This document shows positions 7,509 through 16,509 of a stretch of 43,080 nt of DNA, one piece after another (position 1 is the first letter of the stretch; each line of letters opens with the position of its first letter). The notes below the pieces were generated by a model that saw only the letters and a list, made by a program, of their open reading frames with translations, was not told the DNA's origin and ran no database searches. The position numbers were made by a program, and so were the translations under genes. Origin of the DNA: an uncultured Oscillospiraceae bacterium (GTDB taxonomy: Bacteria > Bacillota > Clostridia > Oscillospirales > Oscillospiraceae); contig CANRFC010000024.1 in assembly GCA_947629795.1 (NCBI GenBank), positions 1 to 43,080 of the forward strand. The letters run 5' to 3'.

Positions 7509-8102
7509 TTAGTTGAGGAATATCTTACCGCCGGTCTTCACGGTCATGTTCCCGTCAAGCGTGATGTTCATATCCACGGACTTCATGTCGATCTTCGTGG
7601 CGTAGAACTCGGCGGTGGTATCCTCGTTCTTTACGACAACTTTCTCCCCGGTGATGGCGACGTAGATTTTGCCGTCGTCCTTCGCCAAGGCGATGCTCTC
7701 CTCGGGCAGCCCCTTCACGGTGTAATCGCCGGACACGATGGCGCCCACGAATATGGCGTCGGTCGTGGCGTGGTTTCGCTCCGTAAGGGGCTTGGCCTCC
7801 TTGCCACCGGTGACGGTGGCATCCATATCGTGGTCCAGGTAGACCACAACGCCGGTGTCGCCCTCCTTGTACCACGGCCGGAAGATGAATCCTCCGCTGT
7901 GCGTGACGGCGACCGGGACCTTGAGGATGGGAGGCTGGCTCTCATACTTTCCGTTCTCCAACTGCTTGGAGAGGGGCTGCACATTGACCGTCATCTTGTC
8001 CGGGTCGAACTTGAGCACCTGGACGACGGCGGCGACACAGAGGGATTCCTTGAGCTTTGAATCGTGGATGCGCTGGAGCTTGAAACTGTCAAGCTGGGAC
8101 AT
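7509..8102 (-). CDS. Baseplate spike protein, Gp138/gpV-like OB-fold
   Basis: 197-aa protein from the ATG at 8102, eight bases after GAAGGAG; a GTG at 8111 overlaps that site and is less likely. The N-terminal half (about 25-110) has the pattern of Gp138/gp45-like spike proteins: VAAVVQVLKFDPDKMTVNVQPL, then PILKVPVAV and FRPWYKEGDTGVVVYLD, the OB-fold hub/spike interface. The C-terminal part is repetitive beta (KIDMKSVDMNITLDGNMTVKTGGKIFLN), like the needle helix of spike proteins. It would form the central spike below the hub and carry the PAAR tip encoded next. Confidence 0.82.
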   Translation of the reverse strand: MSQLDSFKLQRIHDSKLKESLCVAAVVQVLKFDPDKMTVNVQPLSKQLENGKYESQPPILKVPVAVTHSGGFIFRPWYKEGDTGVVVYLDHDMDATVTGGKEAKPLTERNHATTDAIFVGAIVSGDYTVKGLPEESIALAKDDGKIYVAITGEKVVVKNEDTTAEFYATKIDMKSVDMNITLDGNMTVKTGGKIFLN

Positions 8103-8120
8103 AGCTATCACTCCTTCATA

Positions 8121-8969
8121 TCAGGGCCACGGCTTCAGTTCCATGGAGGTCTTCCAGTCGCCGTTCCAGCTCCCGGTGTGCCTGCCCTTCGATACGATGA
8201 ACTGACCATTGAGGTCGTTCGACTGGACTCTGACCACCTCGGCGGTGGAGATGCCGTAGTTGAGTAGGCAGGACCGGGAAACGTGGTCGTCGTCATCCCG
8301 GTCCTCTCCGGTCTTCTGCGAGTTTGATTTCGTCTCCACCGCGATGGCGACCTTCTCCTCATCCGCCCGGAGCAGGCCATTGGCGGTGGACAGGACGATG
8401 CCGTTGTTGATACCGTCATCGGACTTCGTGATATACACCTGACCGGTTGGGCGGATGATGAGCCGACTCTTGCACTCGCTGACCACGATCTCGGTCAGGA
8501 TCTGCTTCAGGATGCCCCGGCAGACCCGACCGCGGGGGTAGGAGATGTTGTTCGAGAGCTCACACTTGCCCACCTCCACGCCGAAGATGTTCAGGAGGTC
8601 CTTCACGATGACCATGGCGGTGGTGTCTTCCTTGTAGGTCTTGTTTATCATCTTGCCAAGGATCTCCTCGGCACAGGGCTGAACGGTCAGGGTGCTGGTC
8701 CAGTCAACATTGTCCTGCTTATGCTTCAGGCCGGCCAGATTCCCGACCAGGATGCAGCCGACATCTCCACGATACCCTGCGTTCAGAATAACGGGGTCGT
8801 TCTTCTTCATGCCGGCCCGGGTGCTTTCGGACAGGTTCATCACCTTGACCGTAGCCACCGGCGGCTCGTCGCTGTCATCAAATGGAATATCGAAAGAGAA
8901 GTGGAGGCCGTCCAGCGTGTACTTGTTGCCGCCGATGACCAGCGTTGCATCTCTTATCCAGAATGCCAT
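8121..8969 (-). CDS. Baseplate hub protein (XkdQ/gpD-like)
   Basis: 282-aa protein upstream of the spike gene. It starts MAFWIRDATLVIGGNKYTLDG and contains VMNLSESTRAGMKKNDPVILNAGY, typical of hub proteins that describe a layer around the spike, and later EEILGKMINKTYKEDTTAMVIVKDLL, as in XkdQ/YqbQ-type hubs. There is an acidic loop (EDRDDDDH, near residue 230). It probably forms the trimeric hub on which the spike sits. The exact family is inferred from order and style. Confidence 0.7.
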   Translation of the reverse strand: MAFWIRDATLVIGGNKYTLDGLHFSFDIPFDDSDEPPVATVKVMNLSESTRAGMKKNDPVILNAGYRGDVGCILVGNLAGLKHKQDNVDWTSTLTVQPCAEEILGKMINKTYKEDTTAMVIVKDLLNIFGVEVGKCELSNNISYPRGRVCRGILKQILTEIVVSECKSRLIIRPTGQVYITKSDDGINNGIVLSTANGLLRADEEKVAIAVETKSNSQKTGEDRDDDDHVSRSCLLNYGISTAEVVRVQSNDLNGQFIVSKGRHTGSWNGDWKTSMELKPWP

Positions 8970-8970
8970 G

Positions 8971-9327
8971 CTACTCGCCCTTTCTATCGTGGAGGTACAG
9001 CTTCACATCCCGGCCGAAGTTCTCCGTCGTGATCTCCGAGATGCTGTCGCTGGTGATACAGTGCGGGATGATGACGGGTATCGGGAACCGTTCATCCTCG
9101 ACGACGTTGAAAAGCGGACGCCCATAGCGGACGATCTCGCCGAAGGCCAGGACGTTGCCGTTCACATCCAGCAGATCGACCGTGTAGAATCCGCCCTCAG
9201 CGTTGTATTTGAAGGTGAAGGTATAGGTGCGGTCTGTCAGCTTGATGGAGAATGAGTACGGGACCCGCGAGGCGTCCACGTCGATATACTGAACGTCGGT
9301 GTTCAGGTCGATCAGTTGCAGGGCCAT
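8971..9327 (-). CDS. Small baseplate protein, plug-like (DUF6983 type)
   Basis: 118-aa beta-rich protein (SFSIKLTDRTYTFTFKYNAEGGFYTVDLLDVNGNVLAFGEIVRYG) between the Dit-like and hub genes, a position and profile typical of the baseplate plug-like family in Mu-like clostridial phages. It ends two bases before the hub gene begins, so it is tightly coupled. The role is inferred from location and similarity. Confidence 0.6.
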   Translation of the reverse strand: MALQLIDLNTDVQYIDVDASRVPYSFSIKLTDRTYTFTFKYNAEGGFYTVDLLDVNGNVLAFGEIVRYGRPLFNVVEDERFPIPVIIPHCITSDSISEITTENFGRDVKLYLHDRKGE

Positions 9328-9340
9328 CTGCGCTCACCTC

Positions 9341-9934
9341 CTACATGGACAGGCCGCTGTATCCGCCGGTGATGCGGGTCAGCGGCGAAGTGCTGCTGGG
9401 CTGCGTGTACGCTTCCTCATACCGCTCATAGCTGGCGGAGCTGACGGACTCCAAGGCGATGGTGGTCTTGCCGGCGTTGGCTGTCTTCGCCAGTTGGGAG
9501 TCGTCGCTCTTGCCGGCATCCTGGCTGGTCATAGGAAGAGACTCCCCCGCCGGAGTGTACTCCGGCGAGGAAGTCTGAATCCGTTTGAATGTGGCTGAGA
9601 AGCTGGCCCCGTCCTTGTTCTTGTAGGAGCGGTCGAACTTGAGCGACGTGAAGACGAGGTTCGAGATACGGGTGACGCCTGCGTAGGTGATAACATCCCT
9701 GGAGTCTCGCATGGCCTTGAGCGCCGTGATAGCAGACTCGCCGCCGATGATGGTCCCTGAGATGGAGAATGTGCCGGCATCGTTGTTCACATGGTCGTTG
9801 ATGGACGAGCCATTCTCAATCGGGTTGGAGGTGACGGTGCTGCTGTAGCTCTCGCTCTCCTTTTCGACAAGGCCGTTCTGCATGGGGACAAAACGTACCG
9901 TGCCTCCCTTCTGGCCTGTAAGCGTGTATGCCAT
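9341..9934 (-). CDS. Dit-like baseplate/tail adaptor
   Basis: 197-aa protein following the tape measure gene. Segments SNPIENGSSINDHVNNDAGTFSISGTIIGG and VITYAGVTRISNLVFTSLKFDRS match the N-terminal domain of Dit-like proteins, which close the tail tube at its baseplate end. The C-terminal 70 residues are Ser/Thr-rich and probably flexible. The start at 9934 follows GGAGG closely. Confidence 0.72.
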   Translation of the reverse strand: MAYTLTGQKGGTVRFVPMQNGLVEKESESYSSTVTSNPIENGSSINDHVNNDAGTFSISGTIIGGESAITALKAMRDSRDVITYAGVTRISNLVFTSLKFDRSYKNKDGASFSATFKRIQTSSPEYTPAGESLPMTSQDAGKSDDSQLAKTANAGKTTIALESVSSASYERYEEAYTQPSSTSPLTRITGGYSGLSM

Positions 9935-9949
9935 ACTCTACCTCCTGCG

Positions 9950-12900
9950 TTAAAATGCGTACTGCTCTTTCAGAGCCGTGTGCTCAAGCTCCTCGTTGCG
10001 GAACTCCTCATACAGCTCACGGACGGCGTTCATCATCTCTTCCCGGAGCTGCGCGATCTTGTCATCATCCACATCGCCGTTGACGTTGATCGTGATGGTC
10101 GGCGAGAACGCGGGGACCGGGGCGCTGCCTCTGGGTGCTGGCGCGTCGGACGTGCCACCGCCTCTGTCGGTTTCTCCGACAACACCGGATACTGCGGAGC
10201 TGCTGGTGAGGTCCGGCGGCTCGAAGTCCTCAACTGCCGGGTGTACACCGTAGAGAACATCATCCACAGACATGGGGCCGATGCTATCCACGACCGGGTG
10301 GATGCCGAAGGACACGTCGGAGACTTCCGGGGCGTCCACAACATCAACTACGGGGTGGATGCCGAAGGTAACATCAGAGACTTCCGGCATATCCGGGATG
10401 CCCATGACTGGGGTGATGTTGTAGTCGGCAGGACCAGGAAGGTCGTAAGGCGGAGAGTAGCCGCTCCACGACACGGTGGGACCATCAGGGTCTGGAACAT
10501 CCGGATCTGGGACATCGGGGTCTGGAACATCCGGATCTGGGACATCGGGGTCTGGAACATCCGGATCTGGGACATCGGGGTCTGGGACATCAGGCTCCGG
10601 GACCTCCAGGTCGGTCGGCAGGGCGCCTTCGATGTCCTTGGTCACGGAGGCCATCGTATCAGCGAAGCCCTTGCCGATGCCGAGGGCCATGTTGTCGCCG
10701 ATCTCAGCAAACACGGTAGACGGGCTGTGGATGCCAAGGAAGCCCTTGATGCCGTCCACGATGCCGCCGGCGAACTCTTTGACCTTCTCGCCTATCCAGC
10801 TTGCCATGGAGGAGATGCCGTTCCACAGGCCCTCCACGATGTTCTTGCCTACATCCAGGACCAATCCGGGAATCTGGGCTAGGGCGCCTAGGATGGCGGT
10901 GCCGATTGCCGGGAGCTGGGCGACCAGTTCCGGGATGGTGGAGATGATGCCGTTGCCGAGCTCCTGGAGGATCAAGACGCCGGACGAGACGATGGATGGG
11001 AAGTTCTCCGCCAGGGTCCCGACGATTCCGGTGATGATGGCGGGCACCTGGGCTATCAGCTCAGGCAGAGCTCCGATAAGCCCGGTAGCCAGAGACGTGA
11101 GGATCTGGATGCCCTGCTCCGCCACGGTGGGAAGGTTCTCGGTGACGAACCCGCAGATAGACGTGATGATCTGCGGCAGCATCTCGACCAGAAGCGGGAT
11201 GGCCCCCATCAATCCCTCGCCTATAGACGTGAGGATGGTTGACCCCTGCTCCAGCAGCGTGGGCATACTCTCGGACAGGAACCCAACGATCTGGTCGATG
11301 AGCACAGGCAGTTGCTCTATCAGGACCGGGATAGCCCCGATGACACCTTCGGCCAGTCCGCTGATGAGCTGCATCCCGGCATCAATGAGCAGGGGTGCGT
11401 TTTCGATCAGAGCGCCAGCGATGAGCGTTACCGTTTCGACGATGGTCGGTATCAGCTCCGGCAGCATCCCGCTGACACCGGATGCCAACGAGGCCACGAT
11501 CTCCACGGCGGCCCCGGCCAGAACCGGCAGGCTTCCGAGGATACCGTCGCCCAGGATGGTGACTATCTGTATCGCGGTGTCGATCAGAGCCGGAGCATTG
11601 TCGAGCAGTCCTTGGCCCAGTGCGCCGAGCAACTGCATACCGGCGTCAACCACCGTGGGCAGCATTTCGGCGACCATGCCGAGGCCATCACTGATAATAC
11701 CTCCCAGTGCTCCCATCGCACCGGTGAATCCACCCTCCTGAAAAGCCCCTGAGAGTGTGGAGATTGCGTTAGTACCGAACTGAGTGAACTCCCTTAATGT
11801 TGGTGTTAGCTCATCGGAGATCGCAATTTTAGCGCCTTCTAGGGCGCTTTGGAAAAGGGTGATGTCACCGGCCAGATTGTCGAGCTGGGTGTCCGCCATG
11901 GCCTGGGCCGCGCCGGTGGTGTTGTCGAAGGCGGTTTGCAGGTTGCCGAGGTCACCGCCGAGAGCACTGATGACATCTTCCTGGGTGACTCCGGCATCGG
12001 CTGCCTCCAACAGAGCATCGGCAAATGCTTCAGCGTCACCGCCGCTGGAGGACAGGATGCTGGAGAAGGTGTCCTGGCTGATGCCGAGCTTTCCAAGGTT
12101 CGACTCCATTGTGGAGAGGTCGAGCCCGACATCGGTCAGCGAATCGGACAGGCTGCCCATGTTGACCCACGCACCGTCGATGGCCGAGCCAAGCTCTTCC
12201 CACCGCTCTGCGCTCGTGTCGAGCAGGGCGTTAACGGATTTCAGGTCGGCCTTGTTGAACAGCTCGCTCAACAGGTTCGTCCGTTCGCTCTGGGTCATGT
12301 CAGCCATGGCCGCGTTCAGATCCCCGAATGTCTCATTCAGCGGACGCATATTGCCCTCAGCGTCATAGACCTCTACGCCGAGGGACTTCAGGGCGGCGGC
12401 AGCCTTATCGGTCGGTGCTCCGAGGGATAGGATGATGTTACGGAGAGCGGTTCCGCCCTCCGCACCCTTGGTGCCGTTGTCAGCGAGGATGCCGAGTGCC
12501 GTACTCAGCTCGGTGGTTCCTCCGGCGAGGTTCTTTGCAGTACCGCCGACGGTGAGGATGGCGCTGCCGAGCTGTGCGACGCTTGTGTTGGACTGGCTGG
12601 ACGCCCGGGCCATCTTGTCAACGAGTTCGCTGGTCTCGTCAATCGAGAGGCCGAGGGCGCTCTGTGCATCCGTTATCATATCGGATGCACTCGCAAGCTC
12701 AATCCCACCGGCGGCCGCTAGGTTGAGCACGTTGGGCAGCATCGACATGGAGGTCTCCGCGTCGTAGCCAGCCAACGCCATGTAGTTCAAGGCGTCTGCC
12801 GACTGCTTGGCGGAGAAGGCGGTGCTCTCGCCCATCTCCATGGCAAACTCACGCAACTGGGTGAAGGTTTGGTTTGCTTCGGAGCCTGCGGTGTTGATGT

Positions 12901-14005
12901 CTGCGACGGAGTATCCCATCGTGGCAGCGACCTGGGACATCGAGCTGTCGAACGCCATGCCGGTGCTCACAGAGGAGGCAGCCAAACCTCCGACGGCAAC
13001 GGTTGCTGCGGTGACGGTGGCGACCGCCGCTTTTCCGAAGCCGGTAAGGATGTCACCAAGCGTTTCAAACTTTCCGCCCGACTCACCCGCCGCGTCGCCG
13101 AGACCCTTTACGGCAGGCTCTGCTCCCTTGGAGGAATCGCCAACGTCATCCGCTGCATCCGCGGCTTCTTCCGCGCCTCTGACAAAATCAACGAAGCGGC
13201 TCTTGGCGTGGTCTATCGCCCCGCCGAGGCCGCTCTTGATCGTCTCCACCGGATGGGCAAAGCCATTCCCGATTTTCGTGGCTGTCTGGACAACGTCATC
13301 ACGCAATTCTGCGGCCTTGCTTTTGACAGAATCAAAGACATTGGACGCCTTGTCCTTGGTGTAGTCGAAAGCCCCTCCCAATCCAGACTTGATAGAGGAA
13401 GCCAAGCTGTTCCCGCTGTCGATACTGGAGAGGAAGGATTTTCGGAAGGCAGAGCCGAGGCTGGATGCCTTGTCTTCAAGAGACTCAACATCATCTGACA
13501 GGTCCTCTACGTTCTGTTCCGCCTCGGACGTGTCCACCTCGATCTTTACATCACCTACATCATCAACGATGGAGCCGATGTCTACCGCCAGCTCATGCAG
13601 ACTGGACTCCGCCTGCGAGGTATCGGCATCAACGGAGATCTCGCCGTTCTGGAGGTTGCCGATCTCCTCGGACAGCCCGCCGATGTTTTCGTGAGCCTGC
13701 GAGGTATCGGCATCGACGACGATCTCACTAGACTGCAATCCTCCGAGGTCCCCGACGATCTCGCGTACATTTTCCTCCGCCTGCGAGGTGTCGGCGACTA
13801 TGCTGATTTCACCGGCGTCGATATTGCCGATCTCCTGGGTCAGGTCTCGGATACTGCCCGACGCAGACGCGGTGTCAGCCCTGATTTCGATGCTACCTGT
13901 AGCCTGATTGCCAAGGCTTCCGACAAAGTTTCGGATGTCATCCTGCGCCTTGTCGAGAATAGCCTTGACGTTGATGCTGTAGGTCAGGCTACGAGCTTCA
14001 TCCAC
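9950..14005 (-). CDS. Tail tape measure protein
   Basis: 1351-aa tape measure protein, the largest gene here. Residues about 45-160 hold six or so repeats around ADTSQA, each followed by a short helix. A TP901-type core follows (about 350-520: FDSSMSQVAATMGYS, LREFAMEMGESTAFSAKQSADALNYMALAGY). A hydrophobic region of repeated helices lies near residues 770-985 (IDAGMQLISGLAEGVIGAIPVLIEQLP and relatives) and may insert in the host membrane at DNA entry. A PDVPD linker repeat lies near 1137-1176. Tape measures set tail length and are stored inside the tube. It follows the tail assembly chaperone, as usual. Confidence 0.95.
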   Translation of the reverse strand: MDEARSLTYSINVKAILDKAQDDIRNFVGSLGNQATGSIEIRADTASASGSIRDLTQEIGNIDAGEISIVADTSQAEENVREIVGDLGGLQSSEIVVDADTSQAHENIGGLSEEIGNLQNGEISVDADTSQAESSLHELAVDIGSIVDDVGDVKIEVDTSEAEQNVEDLSDDVESLEDKASSLGSAFRKSFLSSIDSGNSLASSIKSGLGGAFDYTKDKASNVFDSVKSKAAELRDDVVQTATKIGNGFAHPVETIKSGLGGAIDHAKSRFVDFVRGAEEAADAADDVGDSSKGAEPAVKGLGDAAGESGGKFETLGDILTGFGKAAVATVTAATVAVGGLAASSVSTGMAFDSSMSQVAATMGYSVADINTAGSEANQTFTQLREFAMEMGESTAFSAKQSADALNYMALAGYDAETSMSMLPNVLNLAAAGGIELASASDMITDAQSALGLSIDETSELVDKMARASSQSNTSVAQLGSAILTVGGTAKNLAGGTTELSTALGILADNGTKGAEGGTALRNIILSLGAPTDKAAAALKSLGVEVYDAEGNMRPLNETFGDLNAAMADMTQSERTNLLSELFNKADLKSVNALLDTSAERWEELGSAIDGAWVNMGSLSDSLTDVGLDLSTMESNLGKLGISQDTFSSILSSSGGDAEAFADALLEAADAGVTQEDVISALGGDLGNLQTAFDNTTGAAQAMADTQLDNLAGDITLFQSALEGAKIAISDELTPTLREFTQFGTNAISTLSGAFQEGGFTGAMGALGGIISDGLGMVAEMLPTVVDAGMQLLGALGQGLLDNAPALIDTAIQIVTILGDGILGSLPVLAGAAVEIVASLASGVSGMLPELIPTIVETVTLIAGALIENAPLLIDAGMQLISGLAEGVIGAIPVLIEQLPVLIDQIVGFLSESMPTLLEQGSTILTSIGEGLMGAIPLLVEMLPQIITSICGFVTENLPTVAEQGIQILTSLATGLIGALPELIAQVPAIITGIVGTLAENFPSIVSSGVLILQELGNGIISTIPELVAQLPAIGTAILGALAQIPGLVLDVGKNIVEGLWNGISSMASWIGEKVKEFAGGIVDGIKGFLGIHSPSTVFAEIGDNMALGIGKGFADTMASVTKDIEGALPTDLEVPEPDVPDPDVPDPDVPDPDVPDPDVPDPDVPDPDVPDPDGPTVSWSGYSPPYDLPGPADYNITPVMGIPDMPEVSDVTFGIHPVVDVVDAPEVSDVSFGIHPVVDSIGPMSVDDVLYGVHPAVEDFEPPDLTSSSAVSGVVGETDRGGGTSDAPAPRGSAPVPAFSPTITINVNGDVDDDKIAQLREEMMNAVRELYEEFRNEELEHTALKEQYAF
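10491..10580 (-). repeat. 30-bp tandem repeat inside the tape measure gene
   Basis: Three exact 30-base copies in a row (10491-10520, 10521-10550, 10551-10580) flanked by degenerate half units, encoding PDVPD pentapeptides. The unit keeps the reading frame, so copy-number change by slippage would alter linker length without breaking the protein. Confidence 0.95.
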
Positions 14006-14020
14006 AAATCACCACCTCCT

Positions 14021-14218
14021 TCAGTCGGGCGTATTCCTCTTCTGGCTCCATTCGTTCTGCCATATCAGGCGGGCCTGTTCTGCCTCAGCGAACTCATACA
14101 GATCCATGGTGCTGAGTTCCGCGTAGTTCATGCCGCCCATGCAGAATACCATGCGCCAGAAGCGTTCATTACGCCTCGCTCGCCTTTCGGCCTCCGTTGG
14201 GCTGATCTCGCTCCGCAA
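14021..14218 (-). CDS. Tail assembly chaperone, second frame (frameshift partner)
   Basis: Open frame of about 65 codons (RSEISPTEAERRARRNERFWRMVFCMGGMNYAELSTMDLY and on) between the first chaperone gene and the tape measure. It overlaps the first gene in the +1 (= -2) frame. It has no ATG near its start; only a TTG at 14218, with AGGGAG too far upstream. By analogy with the G/GT arrangement of lambda and the gp41 shift of Mu it is more likely expressed as an extension of the upstream protein. The Trp/Met-rich helical text and conserved place before the tape measure support a real protein. A plausible slip site is AAATTTCTT at 14217-14225. Confidence 0.7.
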   Translation of the reverse strand: MRSEISPTEAERRARRNERFWRMVFCMGGMNYAELSTMDLYEFAEAEQARLIWQNEWSQKRNTPD

Positions 14219-14480
14219 GAAATTTCTCGATCTCCCTCACCAACTGAGTGGGAGTGGAGATGTCGTCCATATCCTCGAAATACTTGATGCCGCCCTTGGC
14301 GACATCGGCGGGAGCGGTGACGCAGCCCTTGATGAGCTTGTCGGCATACATGGAGGTGCGCTTGCGCCCGTTGCCGGCGGGGTTGATATACAGGTCGGTC
14401 AGGTTGGTGTACCAGGAGAAGGTGACGCTCTGGAGCGTGAACTCCATGTCATTCACGGTAACGGTTTTCTGTCTGGACAT
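14169..14480 (-). CDS. Tail assembly chaperone (XkdN/gpG-like)
   Basis: 103-aa protein from the ATG at 14480, seven bases after GGAGG. It matches the style of XkdN-like chaperones that coat the tape measure during tail assembly: TVNDMEFTLQSVTFSWYTNLTD, then YFEDMDDISTPTQLVREIEKFLAERDQP. It is immediately followed by an overlapping frame before the tape measure gene, the hallmark of chaperone pairs produced by programmed frameshifting. A shift at the TTT codon (residue 87) would give a fusion of about 152 residues. Confidence 0.78.
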   Translation of the reverse strand: MSRQKTVTVNDMEFTLQSVTFSWYTNLTDLYINPAGNGRKRTSMYADKLIKGCVTAPADVAKGGIKYFEDMDDISTPTQLVREIEKFLAERDQPNGGRKASEA

Positions 14481-14531
14481 ATCATTTCCTCCTTGCGCTA
14501 TGCGCATATTTGTTTATTGTTGGTGTGGAAG

Positions 14532-14573
14532 GATGCGGAAGGAGCGAAGACTGTGCCTAGCCCCTTCCGCATC
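14532..14573. other. Stem-loop between tail tube and chaperone genes
   Basis: Perfect 11-bp inverted repeat (14532-14542 and 14563-14573) with a 20-base loop in the gap between the tube gene and the chaperone gene. There is no T-tract downstream on the minus strand, so it is probably an mRNA stability or attenuation element that lets the abundant tube and sheath exceed the chaperone and tape measure. Confidence 0.6.
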
Positions 14574-14578
14574 GCTGG

Positions 14579-14974
14579 TCAGTTCATAATGAGGATGTCG
14601 GGAATCAGGAAGACGAACTGCACGTCCGGGGCATCCTTTCCGCGGGTGCGGTCGGGCAGCTTCTGGATCATGCAGTCCTGCGCGAAGAAGAGGATGCCGC
14701 TCTCGTTGGCATCGGTGATGGCGAGGGGGGCCTGCGTGAACGTCTCGGCGCACTGCTCCAGGAAGGGAATATCGGGGGACTCCTGCTGGAGCGTGACGGT
14801 CAGCTTGCCCGCCTTGTTGCGGTTGATGATATAGGTGCTGTCGCCCTTCACACCTTTCTTGAGGGTGACATTATCCTCATCTCGGGCCAGGGTGAACAGG
14901 TCATCACCGAACATACGGAGCTGCCGGCTGTTGTAGGTGATGTTCACCTTATCAGGGTCATAGGTTTTGAGCAT
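14579..14974 (-). CDS. Tail tube protein (DUF3277/FII-like)
   Basis: 131-aa protein after the sheath gene. KTYDPDKVNITYNSRQLRMFGDDLFTLARDEDNVTLKKGVKGDSTY and the following NKAGKLTVTLQQESPDIPFLEQ correspond to DUF3277-type tube proteins of myoviruses, which stack as hexamers within the sheath. GGAAGGAG precedes the ATG at 14974. Sheath-then-tube order is standard. Confidence 0.85.
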   Translation of the reverse strand: MLKTYDPDKVNITYNSRQLRMFGDDLFTLARDEDNVTLKKGVKGDSTYIINRNKAGKLTVTLQQESPDIPFLEQCAETFTQAPLAITDANESGILFFAQDCMIQKLPDRTRGKDAPDVQFVFLIPDILIMN

Positions 14975-14992
14975 AGTTCTTCAACTCCTTCC

Positions 14993-16489
14993 TTACAGGG
15001 ACACACGAAGGACGCCCTTGGTCTTGACGCTGTGGATGGCGCCGGCCAGCAGAGCCTCCCAGGTGATGTCGGGCATGACGCGGTTGCGACGCTGCTCATC
15101 CGTGCTGTCTGCGTACTTCGGGATGTTCACGTTGAAGACGCCGGCCCTGCTCTCCGGGTCACGGGAGACGATGTTGTGGTCATCATCCGACGCCTCAGCC
15201 AGAGCTTGCAGTACAGCCGTAGCGACCAGACCGAAGCCGCCGTCATCGTAGTTGATGTTGGCGTTGGACAGCAGGATGTCGTAGAGCAGATCGCGCATCC
15301 GCTTGGCGATCCAGTCGCCGCCCAGCACCACGTCGATGAACTCACCGTTGAGGCAGACACCTTCCTTGACGTACTGGCGCTTGTACTCCTCGGTCAGATA
15401 GTTGACGTGGTTCTCCTGGAGCTGGTTGCGGTCGCTGTCAGTCAGCTTCGGGAGGGTGATGAGCTTGATGCCCTCGCTGGTGGCGGCGTTGCCGTCCTGG
15501 GGACGCTTGAACTTCCAGGTCACGTTCTTCGGGTAGAACGGGCCCACGTTGCCGGTGTACGAGGCATCCGGCTCCTCGTTGATGTACTCCTTGTCGGAGT
15601 AGATGACGGCGGCGCGGGCGGTTTCGCACACGAAGTCCTTATTGGAGGTCTGTCCCATATAGAACTTCCGGTGGTCCTCCACGCCGGCGCCCAGCTCCGC
15701 CTCGCTGGGCTCGCTGGCCTCGGCGAATTTGGAGAGAGCCTTGACGTACTCGTCCTCATCCCGGTCGGTCATCAGGTAGTACCAGTCGTTATCGACGTCC
15801 TCCTGGAACTTCTTGATGGTTTCGATGAGGCTGTCGGGGGCACTCAGGGTGTCCCGGCCGTTGGTGAACGTGGCGGTCAGGGGGATAGTCAACTGGCTGA
15901 CAAAATCCTCGCTATCAGAGATAGCAACGATGTTCGGGATCGTGTCAGCCTCGCCGGTCTCGGAGGCGGTGAAGGTGACAGTATCCTCAACGACAGCGGC
16001 GTTGTAGGTCTTGCCGCCCTTCGTGAAGGTGATACCCTCAAAGAGCTTCGCCATGCCAGCGGCATCTTTGACTCCGCCCTCATCTTCCGGGGTTTTCAGG
16101 CTCTGCTGGGTATTCTCATCTCCGCCGAAGCGGACGTAGAGCTGCTTGCTCTGCTCGATGGTCGGTTCCGGGGCGCCGGTGAACTTGATGACGAACTTCG
16201 CCGCGAGAGCGGGGGTGGAGGAGGGGGGAGCAAATCCAACGATCTTGAACTTGTCCACCAGCGTCTCCGCCAGCGTCGTCTTCCCCTGATTGAGCAGGGT
16301 GCGGGCCTTGCGAACGATCTTCGAGTTGGGAGTCTTGCTCGCGTCTCCGAATACGGCCTCGACAGCGTTGATGTCCCGATACACAGCGACCGGCACTTCG
16401 CCGGTGGTGGAAACGAGAAGGATGTCGAGGCTTTCCTTGGTCGTAGGCAGCGCGTCACGCTGGACTACGACGATTACATCTTTTCCCAT
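14993..16489 (-). CDS. Contractile tail sheath protein
   Basis: 498-aa sheath protein, start at 16489 after GGAGG. The N-terminus (VIVVVQRDALPTTKESLDILLVST, VYRDINAVEAVFG) resembles DUF3383-like sheaths; the C-terminal domain contains DIRGAL-like core text (NGEFIDVVLGGDWIAKRMRDLLYDILLSNANINYDDGGFGLV), the part that holds adjacent subunits together through strand exchange. It polymerises around the tube and contracts on infection. Its presence identifies the phage as a myovirus. Confidence 0.92.
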   Translation of the reverse strand: MGKDVIVVVQRDALPTTKESLDILLVSTTGEVPVAVYRDINAVEAVFGDASKTPNSKIVRKARTLLNQGKTTLAETLVDKFKIVGFAPPSSTPALAAKFVIKFTGAPEPTIEQSKQLYVRFGGDENTQQSLKTPEDEGGVKDAAGMAKLFEGITFTKGGKTYNAAVVEDTVTFTASETGEADTIPNIVAISDSEDFVSQLTIPLTATFTNGRDTLSAPDSLIETIKKFQEDVDNDWYYLMTDRDEDEYVKALSKFAEASEPSEAELGAGVEDHRKFYMGQTSNKDFVCETARAAVIYSDKEYINEEPDASYTGNVGPFYPKNVTWKFKRPQDGNAATSEGIKLITLPKLTDSDRNQLQENHVNYLTEEYKRQYVKEGVCLNGEFIDVVLGGDWIAKRMRDLLYDILLSNANINYDDGGFGLVATAVLQALAEASDDDHNIVSRDPESRAGVFNVNIPKYADSTDEQRRNRVMPDITWEALLAGAIHSVKTKGVLRVSL

Positions 16490-16509
16490 TGAATATTTTC
16501 CTCCTTTTG

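Noticed and set aside
7270-7512. Plus-strand 80-codon open frame in the baseplate gap
   Set aside because: Opposite orientation to the operon, no binding site, highly charged N-terminus made by the purine tract; no protein likeness.
10491-10580. Tandem repeats considered as a CRISPR array
   Set aside because: Copies are directly adjacent without unique spacers and encode an in-frame protein linker.
15032-16492. Plus-strand open frame of 486 codons opposite the sheath gene
   Set aside because: Antisense shadow of the sheath gene with repetitive Val/Leu/Asp text and no binding site.
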